From Turnera subulata (lineage: Eukaryota > Streptophyta > Magnoliopsida > Malpighiales > Passifloraceae), in NCBI GenBank assembly GCA_028386065.3, contig JAKUCV010001631.1:8098-72097 (forward strand): a stretch of DNA of 64,000 bases. The letters are read 5' to 3'. Below, in pieces: positions 46,427 through 57,910 of the stretch. Under the pieces are notes generated by a model. The model was not told the origin of the DNA. It saw nothing but the letters and a program-made list of their open reading frames with translations, and did not search any database. Each line of letters begins with the position of its first letter. The first letter of the stretch is position 1. The translations under genes and the position numbers were made by a program.

Positions 46427-49017
46427 ATGGATCGTCTCAAAGAAGAACTCCTCAAGAAACGCCAGACCCTGAAGCAGGAAACCGGCGGCAAACGCGTCTT
46501 CAAGCGCGCTGAAATCCAGAAGAAGGAACTCCAGAAGCTTCGCGAAGAAGAAAAACTCGAACTCGAGGCTAAAGCCAAGGCCAAAGCGGAACGGGAATCC
46601 TTCGCCGCTTCATCCGCCGCCACATCCTCCACCGCCGCAACAACCTCCTCCTCCGAGCCTGCCAAAACCTCCGGTTCCGCTCCCAATTCCACCACCGCTG
46701 GCGCCTCGTCGTCCAAATCCCTGACCGACGAGCACAGCATCGACAACCTGGTCCTCCCAAGGCCGGAAGTGATCCGCCGCCTCCGGTTCCTCAAGCAGCC
46801 AGTCACTCTCTTCGGAGAGGACGACGAGGCGCGTCTCGAGCGGTTGAAGTACGTGTTGAAGGCCGGGACCTTTGAGGTGGACGATGATATCACGGAGGGG
46901 CAGACGAATGATTTTCTGCGCGACATTGTGGAGCTGAGGAAGCGGCAGAAGAGCGGGATTGTGGCAAGGAAGAGGAAGGAGAGGGACGATGGCGGCGCGG
47001 AGGACGGAGAAGGAGGGGAAGGAGAGGGAGATATGACCGCCAATGGCGGGACGGGTGGTGCGGATCCGGATGGCGAGAGAATGAGGGCGAATTTCGAGGA
47101 GTTGTGTGATGAGGATAAGATTCTGGTGTTTTTCAAGAGGTTGTTGAATGAGTGGAAGCAGGAGTTGGACGAGACTCCTGAGGCGGAGAAGAGGACAGCT
47201 AAAGGGAAGCAGATGGTGGCTGTGTTTTATCAGTGTGCTCGCTATTTGAATCCTTTGTTCGATTTTTGCAGGAGGAAGGTGAGTGTTCTCGTTTCCGTTC
47301 TGTTGCTTCATGTCCTTTTTTGATTTTCCATGTTAATTATGAATGATTTTGTGCAGTCTTTTCAATGGATTAATGTGGAAACCTAGGTTAGTAGAAAGCT
47401 TGTAAAATCAGCTTATTATTCCTCATATAGTTCTGTTAGTCCCCCATTAAGTTGCAATCAGTGTGCTAACAGTTTTCCCAAATTCTGCTTTGTATTTTGT
47501 TTGTTAGATGATAGAAAGTTTTTGTGGTTAAGTATTTGGCCTTCGATTGTAGAGAAATAAGGTTTCAGTCTTTATATGAGTCTGCAGGAATTGAAATTGG
47601 TTGCCATGAATTGTTCCATTGTCATACTGTCGCTTGCTCCTATCTATTTGGTTCAGGCAATCTTTCTGATTAATGATCTTGGGTATTTCGGTGTTAAGTG
47701 ACATGAAAGTGGGTGGGTTTTGTGGTCAAGTGGGAAAGATTTTTAGGTATTGTCGATGGTGTTGCCATATAGATTCAATGTTACTGACAATAGGATTCAA
47801 TGGGTGCAGAAGATTGCGTTAGGGGCAATTATACTGTTCTCAATATATGTAATTCTGGATATACTTGAAGATGGTTTCTTAAGGTGTTGCTAAAGTTCAA
47901 GTTTACAGTGTTTTTGCGCCTTGCTTAGACATAGGTTGGAGAATTGCTGTTCACTAAACCTTTATAACTTAAACCCTGTAGCATCTGTTTGATAATCCGT
48001 ACTGAAATTTAGGTTGCCATGGTTACGTGCCTCTTATTTTTTCTCCTTACCTGAGGAACTTGAGATGCTCTCTAACAGCTGATCAATCATAGAGTGCTCA
48101 GTAACCTCTACGTTTATGGACATTTCCGAATTATATTAGTTAAGATGCCCCCCGCAGAATGTTCATGTCTAACATAATCACTGCAGAATCTGAGTGGCAG
48201 TAGCATGTACTTCAAATGATGTTGTAGGTTCAATTGAAGATACTTTTTTCAGAAGGAAACTAAAGATTGGTGAGAAAGCTAGATTTTGGATGAGAAAAGG
48301 CATGCTAGTTGGTGAATGATGGTCGTTAATTTCATTGAATCATTGTATTTTCCTTTGCCATGAGCTGTCCCAACCTTGATCACAAGTCAGCTGGTGCTCT
48401 CTACTAACACATAGAGGAGGGCATTGATCCTGTTGCGTAATTTCTTTTCTGTGACCAGTTGATCCTAAATGTCTGTTTTTGTGTTTGTCAATGACACAGA
48501 ATTTATTGGTATATAAATCTTTCTCAAGCTGTATACCAACAAAGAGGATTGTTAGGTTGATCACTTTCTCTCTTTCTTTCTGTAGATTCTCCCGGATGAT
48601 ATACGTCAAGCATTGATGGTGATGGTTGAATACTGCAAGCAACGAGATTACTTAGCTGCGATGGATCATTATATTAAACTTGCAATTGGTAATGCGCCCT
48701 GGCCCATTGGTGTTACCATGGTTGGTATTCACGAGCGTTCTGCTCGTGAGAAGATCTACACCAAGAGTGTGGCTCATATCATGAACGATGAGACAACACG
48801 CAAATATTTACAATCGGTAAAGAGATTAATGACCTTCTGCCAACGTCGCTACCCAACAATGCCTTCTAGAGCTGTGGAGTTTAACAGTCTGGCTAATGGC
48901 AGTGATTTACAGTCTTTGCTGTCGGAAGAGAGGGTTTCTAATGGTAATCAATCTTCAGAGTCAAGACTCTTTCTGATGCCTGATTCTGATTCTCACTCTG
49001 ACTCCGATAAGGACTAG
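46427..49017 (+). CDS. PRP18: Pre-mRNA-splicing factor 18 (PRP18)
   Basis: Two exons, 46427-47278 and 48586-49017, joined at AAG|GTGAGT and TGTAG|ATT, give 427 residues. PRP18 helps the second catalytic step of pre-mRNA splicing in the U5/spliceosome complex in the nucleus. The N-terminus is a charged coiled coil (MDRLKEELLKKRQTLKQE onward). The splicing-factor motif shared with PRP4 is near residues 108-140 (LPRPEVIRRLRFLKQPVTLF). The C-terminal Prp18 domain covers roughly residues 220-380 (DEDKILVFFKRLLNEWKQEL; then NAPWPIGVTMVGIHERSARE, the conserved loop; NDETTRKYLQSVKRLMTFCQ). An S/D-rich tail closes it. The frame is intact and the length is normal for plants. The 1.3-kb intron holds nothing else visible. 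The degenerate copy at 38750 is its duplicate. Confidence 0.95.
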
Positions 49018-50039
49018 TAAAATTTGTATGGTATGTATCAACTATGCATTTGGGCTTTGGTGGTCTGTGTTAAACTGTTAATGCTTGCAACGTCAACGCT
49101 CTGGCATGCGGTTAGAAATCTTCATTATTGGACTTCGTATAGCTTTAATTTAATTTTCAGCGAGGCTGCCTCCAAATTTTAGGCAAATCCTGGGTTTAAA
49201 TTTTGGGTCTTAGTATTGCCATCTTACGGTAGCTCCCAATTATATATTGATCATTAGCGTTTGAAGCGCTGTACAGTGTTTCAAAGTGTTACATATATAG
49301 AATACAAAGTTTAAGGTTTTTGTCTTTCAAATTGAACCTTAAATTTCAAAATTGGATTACATGAAAAACTTGCTCATTGTCCTTCTGGGGACATCCGGTA
49401 AAATTGGAACAAAAAAACTACTAGCTCATCGAGAGGTCCTTAGAGTCTGAAGAAGGTTTGTCAAAGTATAGGTAGGTGTAACCCATAATCAAAGATAGAT
49501 TAGCTAACTTAGACAAAATTAAATATTTTTTTTGAACCATTTACAAAATTTATTTTTTTTGAACCATATACAAAATTAAATTGAACTACCCATGATCTGC
49601 ATACAAAAGATTTGAACCAAAATCATCCACTCCCATATCCGTGTGGAATGAACTGATTTATAGTGACTTGAGAGCTAGGCTACCAAGCACATTATGGAAA
49701 AGATTAAATTAGTACTAATATGCGGGAATGTGTAGTGCAAGTAAATTACTAAAACGTTGCGTTTAAGCACACTCCGCAAAACGGGAAACGAATTACTTAC
49801 CCCCCGGGAGGGGATATTACAACCGACCACAGAGGCACAGCAGCCGGCCAGCCATCCGCTTTCCGGTTTCCACAACCCAAACAAGCACCCCACGTGTACG
49901 TACACGTGTCACCACCTCTCTCGCCCGTACTCCATCTCCCTCAACACCTCTGATTTCTCTTCCTCTTCCCTCTCTCCTTCACTCTCTCCCTCTCTCTCTT
50001 TGTCTCTCGCGTATCCACCACTCACTAACTATACTCTCT
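49018..50039. other. 3'UTR, intergenic and promoter region
   Basis: No gene. It has a repeated TTTTTTTGAACCATNTACAAAA block (49528-49573). ACGTGTACGTACACGTGTCA (49891-49910) is a near-palindromic cluster of ACGT/CACGTG cores. A CT-rich 5'UTR leads to ATG 50040. Confidence 0.5.
49889..49910. promoter_or_regulatory. ACGTG/G-box-like cluster upstream of the SKIP17-like gene
   Basis: CCACGTGTACGTACACGTG contains two ACGTG cores in inverted arrangement about 130 bp before the start codon; typical bZIP/bHLH-type sites. Function is inferred. Confidence 0.45.
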
Positions 50040-53000
50040 ATGGATACCCTCCTCCACACACCAACCTCCATGGCCAAACGCCCCTGTCCTTTCTCCTCCA
50101 CAAATCCTGGCGCCACTGCCAGGCTCCCCAGCTCCGGCCACCAAATGGACAGCCTCCTCCCCACCTTCCTCTCCCTCGCCGACTCCCCTTCCCTCTCCTT
50201 CGACCTCTCCTTTGAGCGCCTCCTCGACGCCTCCCCTTCCGACGCCGATCAGTCCGTCCTCATCGATCACGCACTCAAATTAGGATCCATGCTTCTCGAA
50301 GCTGGCAAACGCTCCGCTAGAAAACGATCCACCAATCATAATTCCATCGCCTGGGCCCTCCCTCCCGATCTCACCATCAAGGTTGCTTCTCTCTTGTCGA
50401 TTTTTGTTGCGTGTCGTATTTTTTCTTTTTTGCATGATTTTTATCTTGTGTCCTCGTATATTTACACATCCTTGCCTCCGTAGTTGAATTTTTTTCCCAT
50501 AGTTTTTAATTTGAAGAGTTTCAAGATTTATGTTACTTGTTCGTGCTCTGTTTTCCCTTGTCCTGTGAAATGCTGGTGAATAGCTTGCGTTTTTTTTTTT
50601 TTGCTTGTAATTTGAACGAATGCTACTTGTATTAAAAAAATCCAGAGAGAGAGAGAGACAATTGGGCATTGTAACAGTGACACTGAAGTGGTGTGGCTGT
50701 CTGAGAATCAGAGCACCTCTTTGATGTTAGGAGGATATGATTGTCTATGAATCATTTGACCAGTAACTTCCTGTTGTGTAGGTACCAAGTATGTCTGATT
50801 TACTGAGCATTTCTAGGTTGACTTTACTGTACTAATCTGTAGTTAGTCATTGGTGATCATGATGACCCTGCAACCAAATATATTGCATCAGCCCCAGGAT
50901 GACAGGGTCTACGTAGAATTACTCAAGGGAGGGTGGCGGTGTCTCCAGGTTCTTTTTAAGAGTCCTTTTTTGTCAAATAAGCCATAGCTTTGATCTTGTT
51001 TTGACGTTTAGTTTTAGTGGCTAGCCTGTTGATAGTGCCAGATATTAATAGTGTTATGGGTGTTAGTTTTTAACGTATTGTGTTGTATGCTGTTTGGGTA
51101 AACATTTTGAGTCTCTGCTTCATTCTCTCTTTTACAGGTGTTTTCTCTGCTTGATACCCAAAGCCTATGTTATGCTGCTGCAACCTGTACAATGTTCCAC
51201 AAGTGTGCTATGGATCCGTTTTGCTATTCCAATATTGACTTGACTGCTGTTGTCCCCAAAATTAATAATGGAGTTGTGTCTACAATGATTCAACGTGCTG
51301 GAAAAGCCCTTCAGTAAGAAATTTCCCCCCATGGGTTCCTTAGTTTTATTCGTCCTGTAGTGGAGTGTTCCAGAATTGTCCTGATTTTTAACCTTGTAGA
51401 TTTTTCTATGCGTTCATGTTTCTATATTTGGTTTGATGGTCTGAGAGATGAATTGAGCACTTGGTAGCCATTTTGAATCCTGTTTTGGGTTAAGTGATTT
51501 TAAGCTGGATTTGTGAAAAGTGACAGCTCTCAGTTAAGCCTGAACTCGTTAGGTGCCAAATTTAATGTCTCATTGGATCGGTGTCATCTAATTTGTAAAT
51601 ATTTTTCCTTTCTGGTTTAGCTGCTAATTTGTGTTTTGATTGCATATGAACGTGAACTTGGTCTCTCTCCGCACATGATTCCTCAGTTCACTTCGGCTTG
51701 GTATAGTTCCCGGTCCAATTATATCTCCAGGATCCTGTCAGCCATTGGTTTATAGCATCAGGAATTCCATAGATGTCTCTAACTTTTCATGGAATGATAA
51801 AAAGACCAGACAAGGCAAGGAGTCGAACATTCTCACCAGATCCTGCTTAAATCCTCTGAGTGCGGACAATGGTGGTGCAGGGTATGGGTGAAAGCTCTGT
51901 TTCAAATGTTGTGGCTCGCAGTTTTATAAATAAATGTTGTTCTTAATTATTTCTTCTTTTTTCATAATGTAAGGACTTTGTTGAGACGGTTACATCTTTA
52001 CAACATTGAAAGAATAGACAACCTAGCACTTTGCACGGCATTGTCGGCTTGCCCATCTCTCCTGGATCTGGAAGTCGTTGGCTTGTAAGTTTCTTTTTGC
52101 TAATCTTTTTTCTGTGATAGATGGTTTCAGCACAGTATAAGATGGCAATCAGAGTTATTTTGCTGAGTGGATGAAATGAGGGACTGGGCAGGAATAAAAC
52201 ACCTCAAACTGTAGTTTTGTCTCCCTGTTACTGCTTTGAATCATGACATTTCACACCACGACCACACGTTTGATTGATGCTTTATCATTCACATTTACTT
52301 TCCTAGGAGGTTTACATGTGGGTTCTAGAACAGACTCACATGCCGCATGTAATAAACTGTAAAGCGTAGGTGATATTCAAGTCAGCCTGTACTTCATTAT
52401 GCTTATAAATAGAGCTTTTTTCCCTTTGAGATTTCTTTGACGAGTTCTGATACTGGAATCACCATAAGGTTGCTTGGAATCTTCATTAATTTATTTGCAG
52501 ATATTAGTAGAGTCTTAAAATAGTCAAAGGCATTCAATGCAGGATACTTTAAAATAAAGGGTTTTAGAAGAGATTTGCGTGATAGATCTGGGTTGTCTTA
52601 CTAGGGAGATAGACATTGCCTCTTTCTGTTTCCCAGAAAAAGTTGTTGTGCCATTAATTTGTTATACACTAGGGGTAAGTTGATCTATCTTCAAATTTCA
52701 GGCTCAGGTAATTTCTTAGAAATTTATATCATCAAGATATTAGATATGGGATTATTGTTGTTATCTATACAAGATTTGTGTTTGTCTGTTACCTTGTGCT
52801 TTGATAATTTCTTATGCTAACTGCTTTGCACATGTGAGATATGGCATGATAGGCCATAAGTTTGGTGGATACGACCTGTCTTTCCTTTCTTCTATTAATG
52901 TCTGTGTAAATCAATAGTTCCAGCAGGTCTTCTGTTTTCTGGTCTCGTTTCAATCAATCTCCAACTATTGTTACCTTTATTGATTTTGGCTTACTATTAA

Positions 53001-54614
53001 GCTTTCTGCCTGCATTTGCATATTTGAATCTGGTTTCCTTCATTTTTGTCAATTGCATTTCAGTTATTATTTTTTTGAATTTTTTTTTGGTCTAGCAATT
53101 GACTGTTTCTTACTGGATCAGACATGTTGAACTAAGGCAAACTTTGGAGTCAGTGAGTACAAATTGCCCCTTAATCGAGCGTTTGTTTTTCGAATCTTCA
53201 AAGACAGGTGGCTTCTCTTTTCCATGAGTATTTTGTGTTTCTTTGCTTTAAAATGTTTTGCTCACTCTGAGCATGTTTGATATCAGGAAGAGATGACAGT
53301 TTGAAATCACAGACATGCGTGGATCTAGTGAATAATTGCCAAAATTTGACTTCATTGGCTCTCAGAGGTTTTAAGCTACAAGATTGTAAAGTTCGGATAC
53401 TTGTAAAGGTATGTGGGTACCAACTGAAAGATATAAAGTTAAGCGTTAACTTGGTAATTGAACACTTGAAGGTTAATGGGTACTTTAAAAAAAAAATGTG
53501 TGCAGGGATTTCGGAGTCTAAAATATGTTGACTTTTCCTCATCATATTCAATCACCGGGAGCTTTCTGCGGTCTGTGAATCATTTCTACTATGCTTTTGA
53601 TCCTTGCCTTATGCTTTTCATTTTCTAAGTTGTAAAGTATTTTATTTTCCCTGAAATCAACAGGAACCTTGGGGGTAGTGCTGGTGGGAATCTACTGGAA
53701 GTTTTAGTCTTACGAGACTGCATGCATCTGAAAGAGGTGGGTTCTAACTGCTTTCTCTCCACCCCTTTTTCTCCCTTTTATTCCTTCTCCTCCCTTTTAT
53801 TCCTTCTCAATGCCTTTTTCTGAAGATACCGGGTATCTAATACAGATGGAAGTTGGTCGGTTAATGGCAGCAGTTCTCTCTGGAGATTTTAAGTTCCTTC
53901 GACATCTTGTGGGTAGATTGATATTGTTGATATCCCGCTTTTTATTGGGTTGATTTAACTTACTGTGAATCTTCATTATCTTCTAATCTTGATACTGCCA
54001 TATTATAGGATGTATCAAATAGAGAAGGTTTGGCTTCTTCCAGTGACTGTTTTCGTAGATGTTTTAACTCAAGGTATTACTTTTTCTCTTTCCGGATTTA
54101 TCATACTTGCATTATATTTTTCCAGGTTAACTGTGCTGAGCTTTGTGTGCATATTGTACAGCTTTCCAATAAAGCAGGTGTCAGAGGCAAGGCCTGACTT
54201 GTGTTTGCTTGCTGAATTTCCATCAGAGGACAGGTTAGTTTATCCTTCAGTTATTGTTAGTCTTCTACCTGGTTGGTTGCAGAAATCAAACATTGTTATA
54301 CTAAATGTTTTAACAGTTTGCTAAGAGAGTAGGGAAAAAAGCATATTGGTTTTGAAATTAACCTATCTGCGGTTGGTTCGGATTCTGGACTTGACAGTTT
54401 TATCGAGATTGATCAAATTATTGATAGCGAGCCAAATAGTGAGATCAGCCTGCCAGCTCAATTTTTCAGGCAAATAATATCAGATGGGTCATTTATGAGT
54501 ACGTCGGATAGCAGCTATAGTAGTGACCAGAGTAGTGGCAACGAGGAGAGTCAAGATTCTGGCTATGTAGTTTTCGAGGAAAGCTCGGACGAGGTGGATT
54601 TTCTAGTTGTCTAA
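50040..54614 (+). CDS. SKIP17: F-box/LRR protein SKIP17-like, with an in-frame stop near the 3' end
   Basis: Twelve exons fit GT-AG rules and phase: 50040-50381, 51138-51313, 51687-51881, 51974-52084, 53122-53207, 53287-53408, 53506-53570, 53664-53736, 53846-53908, 54009-54073, 54126-54233 and 54317 onward. SKIP17 is an F-box protein that binds ASK1/SKP1 in SCF ubiquitin ligases. The F-box-like stretch is LPPDLTIK joined to VFSLLDTQSLCYAAATCTMF (residues about 107-135). LRR-type repeats follow (LRRLHLYNIERIDNLALC; NCQNLTSLALRGFKLQDC; FRSLKYVDFSSSYSITGSF). TAG at 54330-54332 ends the protein at 473 residues. Past it the same frame stays open for 93 codons to TAA 54612, encoding an acidic S/D/E-rich tail that looks genuine. 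So it is either a truncated allele, a sequencing error or a mis-set exon border. The start could also be ATG 50070 or 50145. Confidence 0.85.
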
Positions 54615-55716
54615 GTCAACTGCTGATTTGCGCAAGGTTTGTAATTTGTGGCCTCTGACAAACTAGGTACCTATCTTTCTATCTCACCAAGTGTTGTGTC
54701 TTTTCTATTGGTCTTGATTGCAAGTTTTCATCCATGTGTTGACACTTTTAGGAGTGGATGAGTATTGTGTTTCATCCAAGCTTGCAGTTTTCTAAAGGAC
54801 ATACATCAGACATGTAGGGAAGTTTTCATAATTGACATTGCATTATTTTGATGTTAGGCGCAGTGCAAAGAGCAAACACTACTCCTTGTTTGCTTTCAAG
54901 TTGCAGTGGATTTTCTGCTATGCTTCCAAACACGTTAAACTGGTGCAGCTGACTAGGAAAAGTTTTGTTTTTGTATGAGTAATCATGTTGTTATGATCTC
55001 TGCGCCACTATCTTTATGCTTTACATTTCCACCATGTGTGCCCGTAACCAAAATGAGACCTAACTTACAGGGGTCATGAATATAGGAAGAATGGTTCCTG
55101 GAGAGCAAGCTGAAGGGAACCATATGCGTGGACTCCGAAACTTTTACAAACCTCGCATCCATGTTTAAAATCCGAAAATGCCTATGGATAGGTGAACAGC
55201 ATTTTCCCTTCTAAGCTGATTTAATCAGGGGTATTATCTTGGGCGGCCGAGGTGAAGGTGAGAAAGCCTGGCCAATCTTTCCTTCCCACTTCCCCCTCTA
55301 TTCAGTTTAAAAAAATTCACAAGGGGAAAATTATGAAATACTTTTCCCCTTGTAATTCTATATGAGGTTTTTGGAAGATTAGGATCTATTGGGAGTGATT
55401 TTATAACAAGTTCTGATTTTAGTTACCAGTCACAATTTTTAGCTACAATTAACAAGTAGAAATTGTTATGTATTATTATTTGTGATTTTAAGGCACTTTT
55501 CTACCAAAAATGAATCTCAATATATTTACTGATTAAGCTTAAATTATAAGTTACACAAGTTATTTCTATTCAGACTTGTTATTTACGTTTTATAGGTTTA
55601 CGATCAAACGGGTGTTTATTTGGACCTATATGTCGCGTTAGTTTTTCACATGAAGTAGATGTGTACCGTGTGTGGTCACCTGATGTGTGTTCTGCCAAAG
55701 TAATTTAAAGTAACCA
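54615..55716. other. 3'UTR and intergenic DNA
   Basis: AT-rich, no credible ORF and no clear repeat. Confidence 0.5.
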
Positions 55717-55861
55717 ACAAGGGTTGGCTTAGTTGGTTGAGGTTTAGTCAGTATTTTCATTAGGTTAGGTTGGGAGTTTGAATTCAACCAACCTTCCATG
55801 TCACTGTAAGCCTTTGTTGAGCCCTGTGGTGTACTATGACTAGTGAAGTTTTCGATTGGCA
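55717..55861 (+). mobile_element. tRNA-derived SINE
   Basis: GGGTTGGCTTAGTTGGTTGA fits box A and GAGTTTGAATTCAACC fits box B, spaced as in a tRNA gene, followed by a tRNA-unrelated part ending near GAAGTTTTCG. Pol III promoter structure defines a SINE. Target duplications are not clear. Confidence 0.6.
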
Positions 55862-55989
55862 ATGAGGAGTTGGTTAAGCTAGTAAGTTTGAGACAATTAC
55901 TATAGGTCCTATTATTTTGGCTAAAGAAGGGCCACTATCGTACAATGGAAACGGAGATGCAACAACGATCCGGAAAAGTCTAAAAATTG

Positions 55990-57400
55990 TTATAAAATAA
56001 GTTTGAATGTCACGTGCATACTTACACACTTATCAAGATTTTTTTCTCTGTGTATATATATACCTGCACCTGCACTATCATCAATAAGATGCGAGGAACC
56101 AGTATTTTCTACTCCTCTTCCCCTCCTTCATCTGCTTCTTCTTCATTAACACTGAAGAATTTTCACTGTATTACACTTAATTTACAACACGTTATCAGCA
56201 CGAAAAACTCTACTCCTGAGCATGGTTTTGCAGGCAAGAAAACCAGCGCAGAAACGAAAAAAAAAGGAGAGATGAACAGTGTCTTCACCCTCCACTCTCT
56301 GTCACTGTTCAGGCCTTGACGATCCATGCCGCTCCTCGTGCCACCGCCGCCACCAGGAGCTTCCTCACGCCGTCGCGATCTCGACGCCGTCTTTCCCATC
56401 GGTTTCCGTCGTCTGACGCGCCGCAAGGAAGGGAAGACCCGACGAGGATCCCTCGGATCATTCTGCCCCGCGCTTCCGCCTCCTGCCGACGACGCCGCGC
56501 CTTCTTTCCACCGCCCCTCGCGTCGCCTCGTTGCTGCCGTGCTCGCGACCTCCTTCTTCGCGTTCGTCGCGCCACCATCTTCAAGGTGAGTTGCGGGTTG
56601 AGGTTGACCCGGGTAGTAGACCCGTTTTGACGGGCGGGTCGCGACCGTAGACCCGGGTTTAGAGCTTGGGCTTGGGGCTGCTGGGCTTGGCACCGGGCCT
56701 ACTGCGTGGGCTTGTGCTTGGGCTCCTACTTGGGGCCTGGGTTTGGTCCATGTAGTAGGCTGGGCTTGCACTAATTGGCCCGGTCCGGAAATTAATAAAA
56801 GAAAATAATAATAAAAATGAATATAATCTGAAAAAATAATAATATTTCTGAAAATATATATATGGTAAGTATTCTATTTTATTATGCTTTTATTTAATTT
56901 ATGTTTTATTTAAATTACGATTGGGCTATCAAAAGGCCCATTGTATTTAATTTCTCGCTTTAATTCCATTTACGTTTTATTTGGGCTCGTACAAGGCCTA
57001 TTGCATTTAACTTTTGATTATTTAATTGGGCTAATTAATAAAAGATCTATGTTTATTTATTTTAATTGTCTTTTATTTAATTTTTGGAATTATGTTAATA
57101 TTACAAAACTTGAATTCGAGGCCCTTAAAATTTCCGGAAGAAATTTGTCATGGGCATTAAATGTTGAAATGCATTTAAATGCTAATAGTCTAAAAGATTA
57201 AATAAAAAGAAAAATAAAACAAAGACTGAATGTCTTACTGTCAAAAGATCCTGTAGATCTTCAAAGAAAAAAATTGATGATAATTAATATTGCTGAAAGA
57301 TTTATCGAGTAAGCGTATATTATCTATTATGATTTTATTATTACTGCTGAAAGATTTATCAAGTAAGCATATATATTATATATTTTATGTTATAATGTTT
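55990..57400 (+). mobile_element. LTR 3' part and leader of a Copia-like element (fragment)
   Basis: TATATATATACC (56054) with a CT-rich part leads to ATTTACAACA followed by CGTTATCAGCACGA (56190-56203), an LTR end plus primer-binding site I know from plant Copia elements. Then come a CpG-rich block (56310-56585) ending at AAG|GTGAGT, TGGGCC-like motifs and AT-rich DNA, a plan like the gypsy LTR leaders here. No gag-pol follows. At about 57289-57310 and 57343-57370 a GCTGAAAGATTTATC block is repeated. Confidence 0.5.
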
Positions 57401-57416
57401 TATATTGGGTTAATGG

Positions 57417-57570
57417 TATAATTGGTATCCGAACTCTTTCAAATTCGTCAATTGTATACTCCTACTTTTTTTCCGTCAATTATATACCTGTACTTTTGAA
57501 ATTTGGTCAATCGTATACCCCGGGCAGCATTTTGATGACGTGGCATGCTGCCCGCCAATAAGTTGTGTTC
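57417..57570. other. Transposon-end-like sequence, unassigned
   Basis: Degenerate internal repeats of the kind TCCGAACTCTTTCAAATTCG, TCAATTGTATAC and GGTCAATCGTATACC, then TGACGTGGCATGCTGCC, similar in style to the MULE ends at 5700-5800. No partner end found. Confidence 0.35.
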
Positions 57571-57821
57571 ATTTGCCCCCAATATTTAAAATTTAATCAT
57601 GTAGGTCCATTAAAATTATACAATTAAGTCCTCAAATTTTTATTTTATTCAATTAAATCCTTTTTAAAGTTTAAATTTTTAGTGTTATACATAATTATTA
57701 CTTGTGCAATATTTAATTTTATAATTTTATCTTATATACGATTAATTCTAATTAATTAGTAAATTATAATTAATCACAAAAGGAAATAAAAAAATTAATA
57801 CTCTTCTAAATAGTCTCTTAC

Positions 57822-57909
<88 letters not shown>
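57822..57909. repeat. (AAT)n next to (ATT)n, a self-complementary microsatellite
   Basis: About 15 AAT units then about 15 ATT units form a near-perfect inverted repeat directly abutting the element 3 LTR. Confidence 0.95.
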
Positions 57910-57910
57910 T

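Noticed and set aside
46399..47311. Minus-strand ORFs of over 230 codons
   Set aside because: Shadows of PRP18 exon 1.
49757..50215. 152-codon ORF overlapping the SKIP17-like start
   Set aside because: Ser/Pro/Leu-rich frame in the CT-rich 5'UTR; the frame from 50040 is the one that joins later exons.
56163..56771. 202-codon minus-strand ORF
   Set aside because: Reverse of a CpG-rich LTR leader; no recognisable domain.
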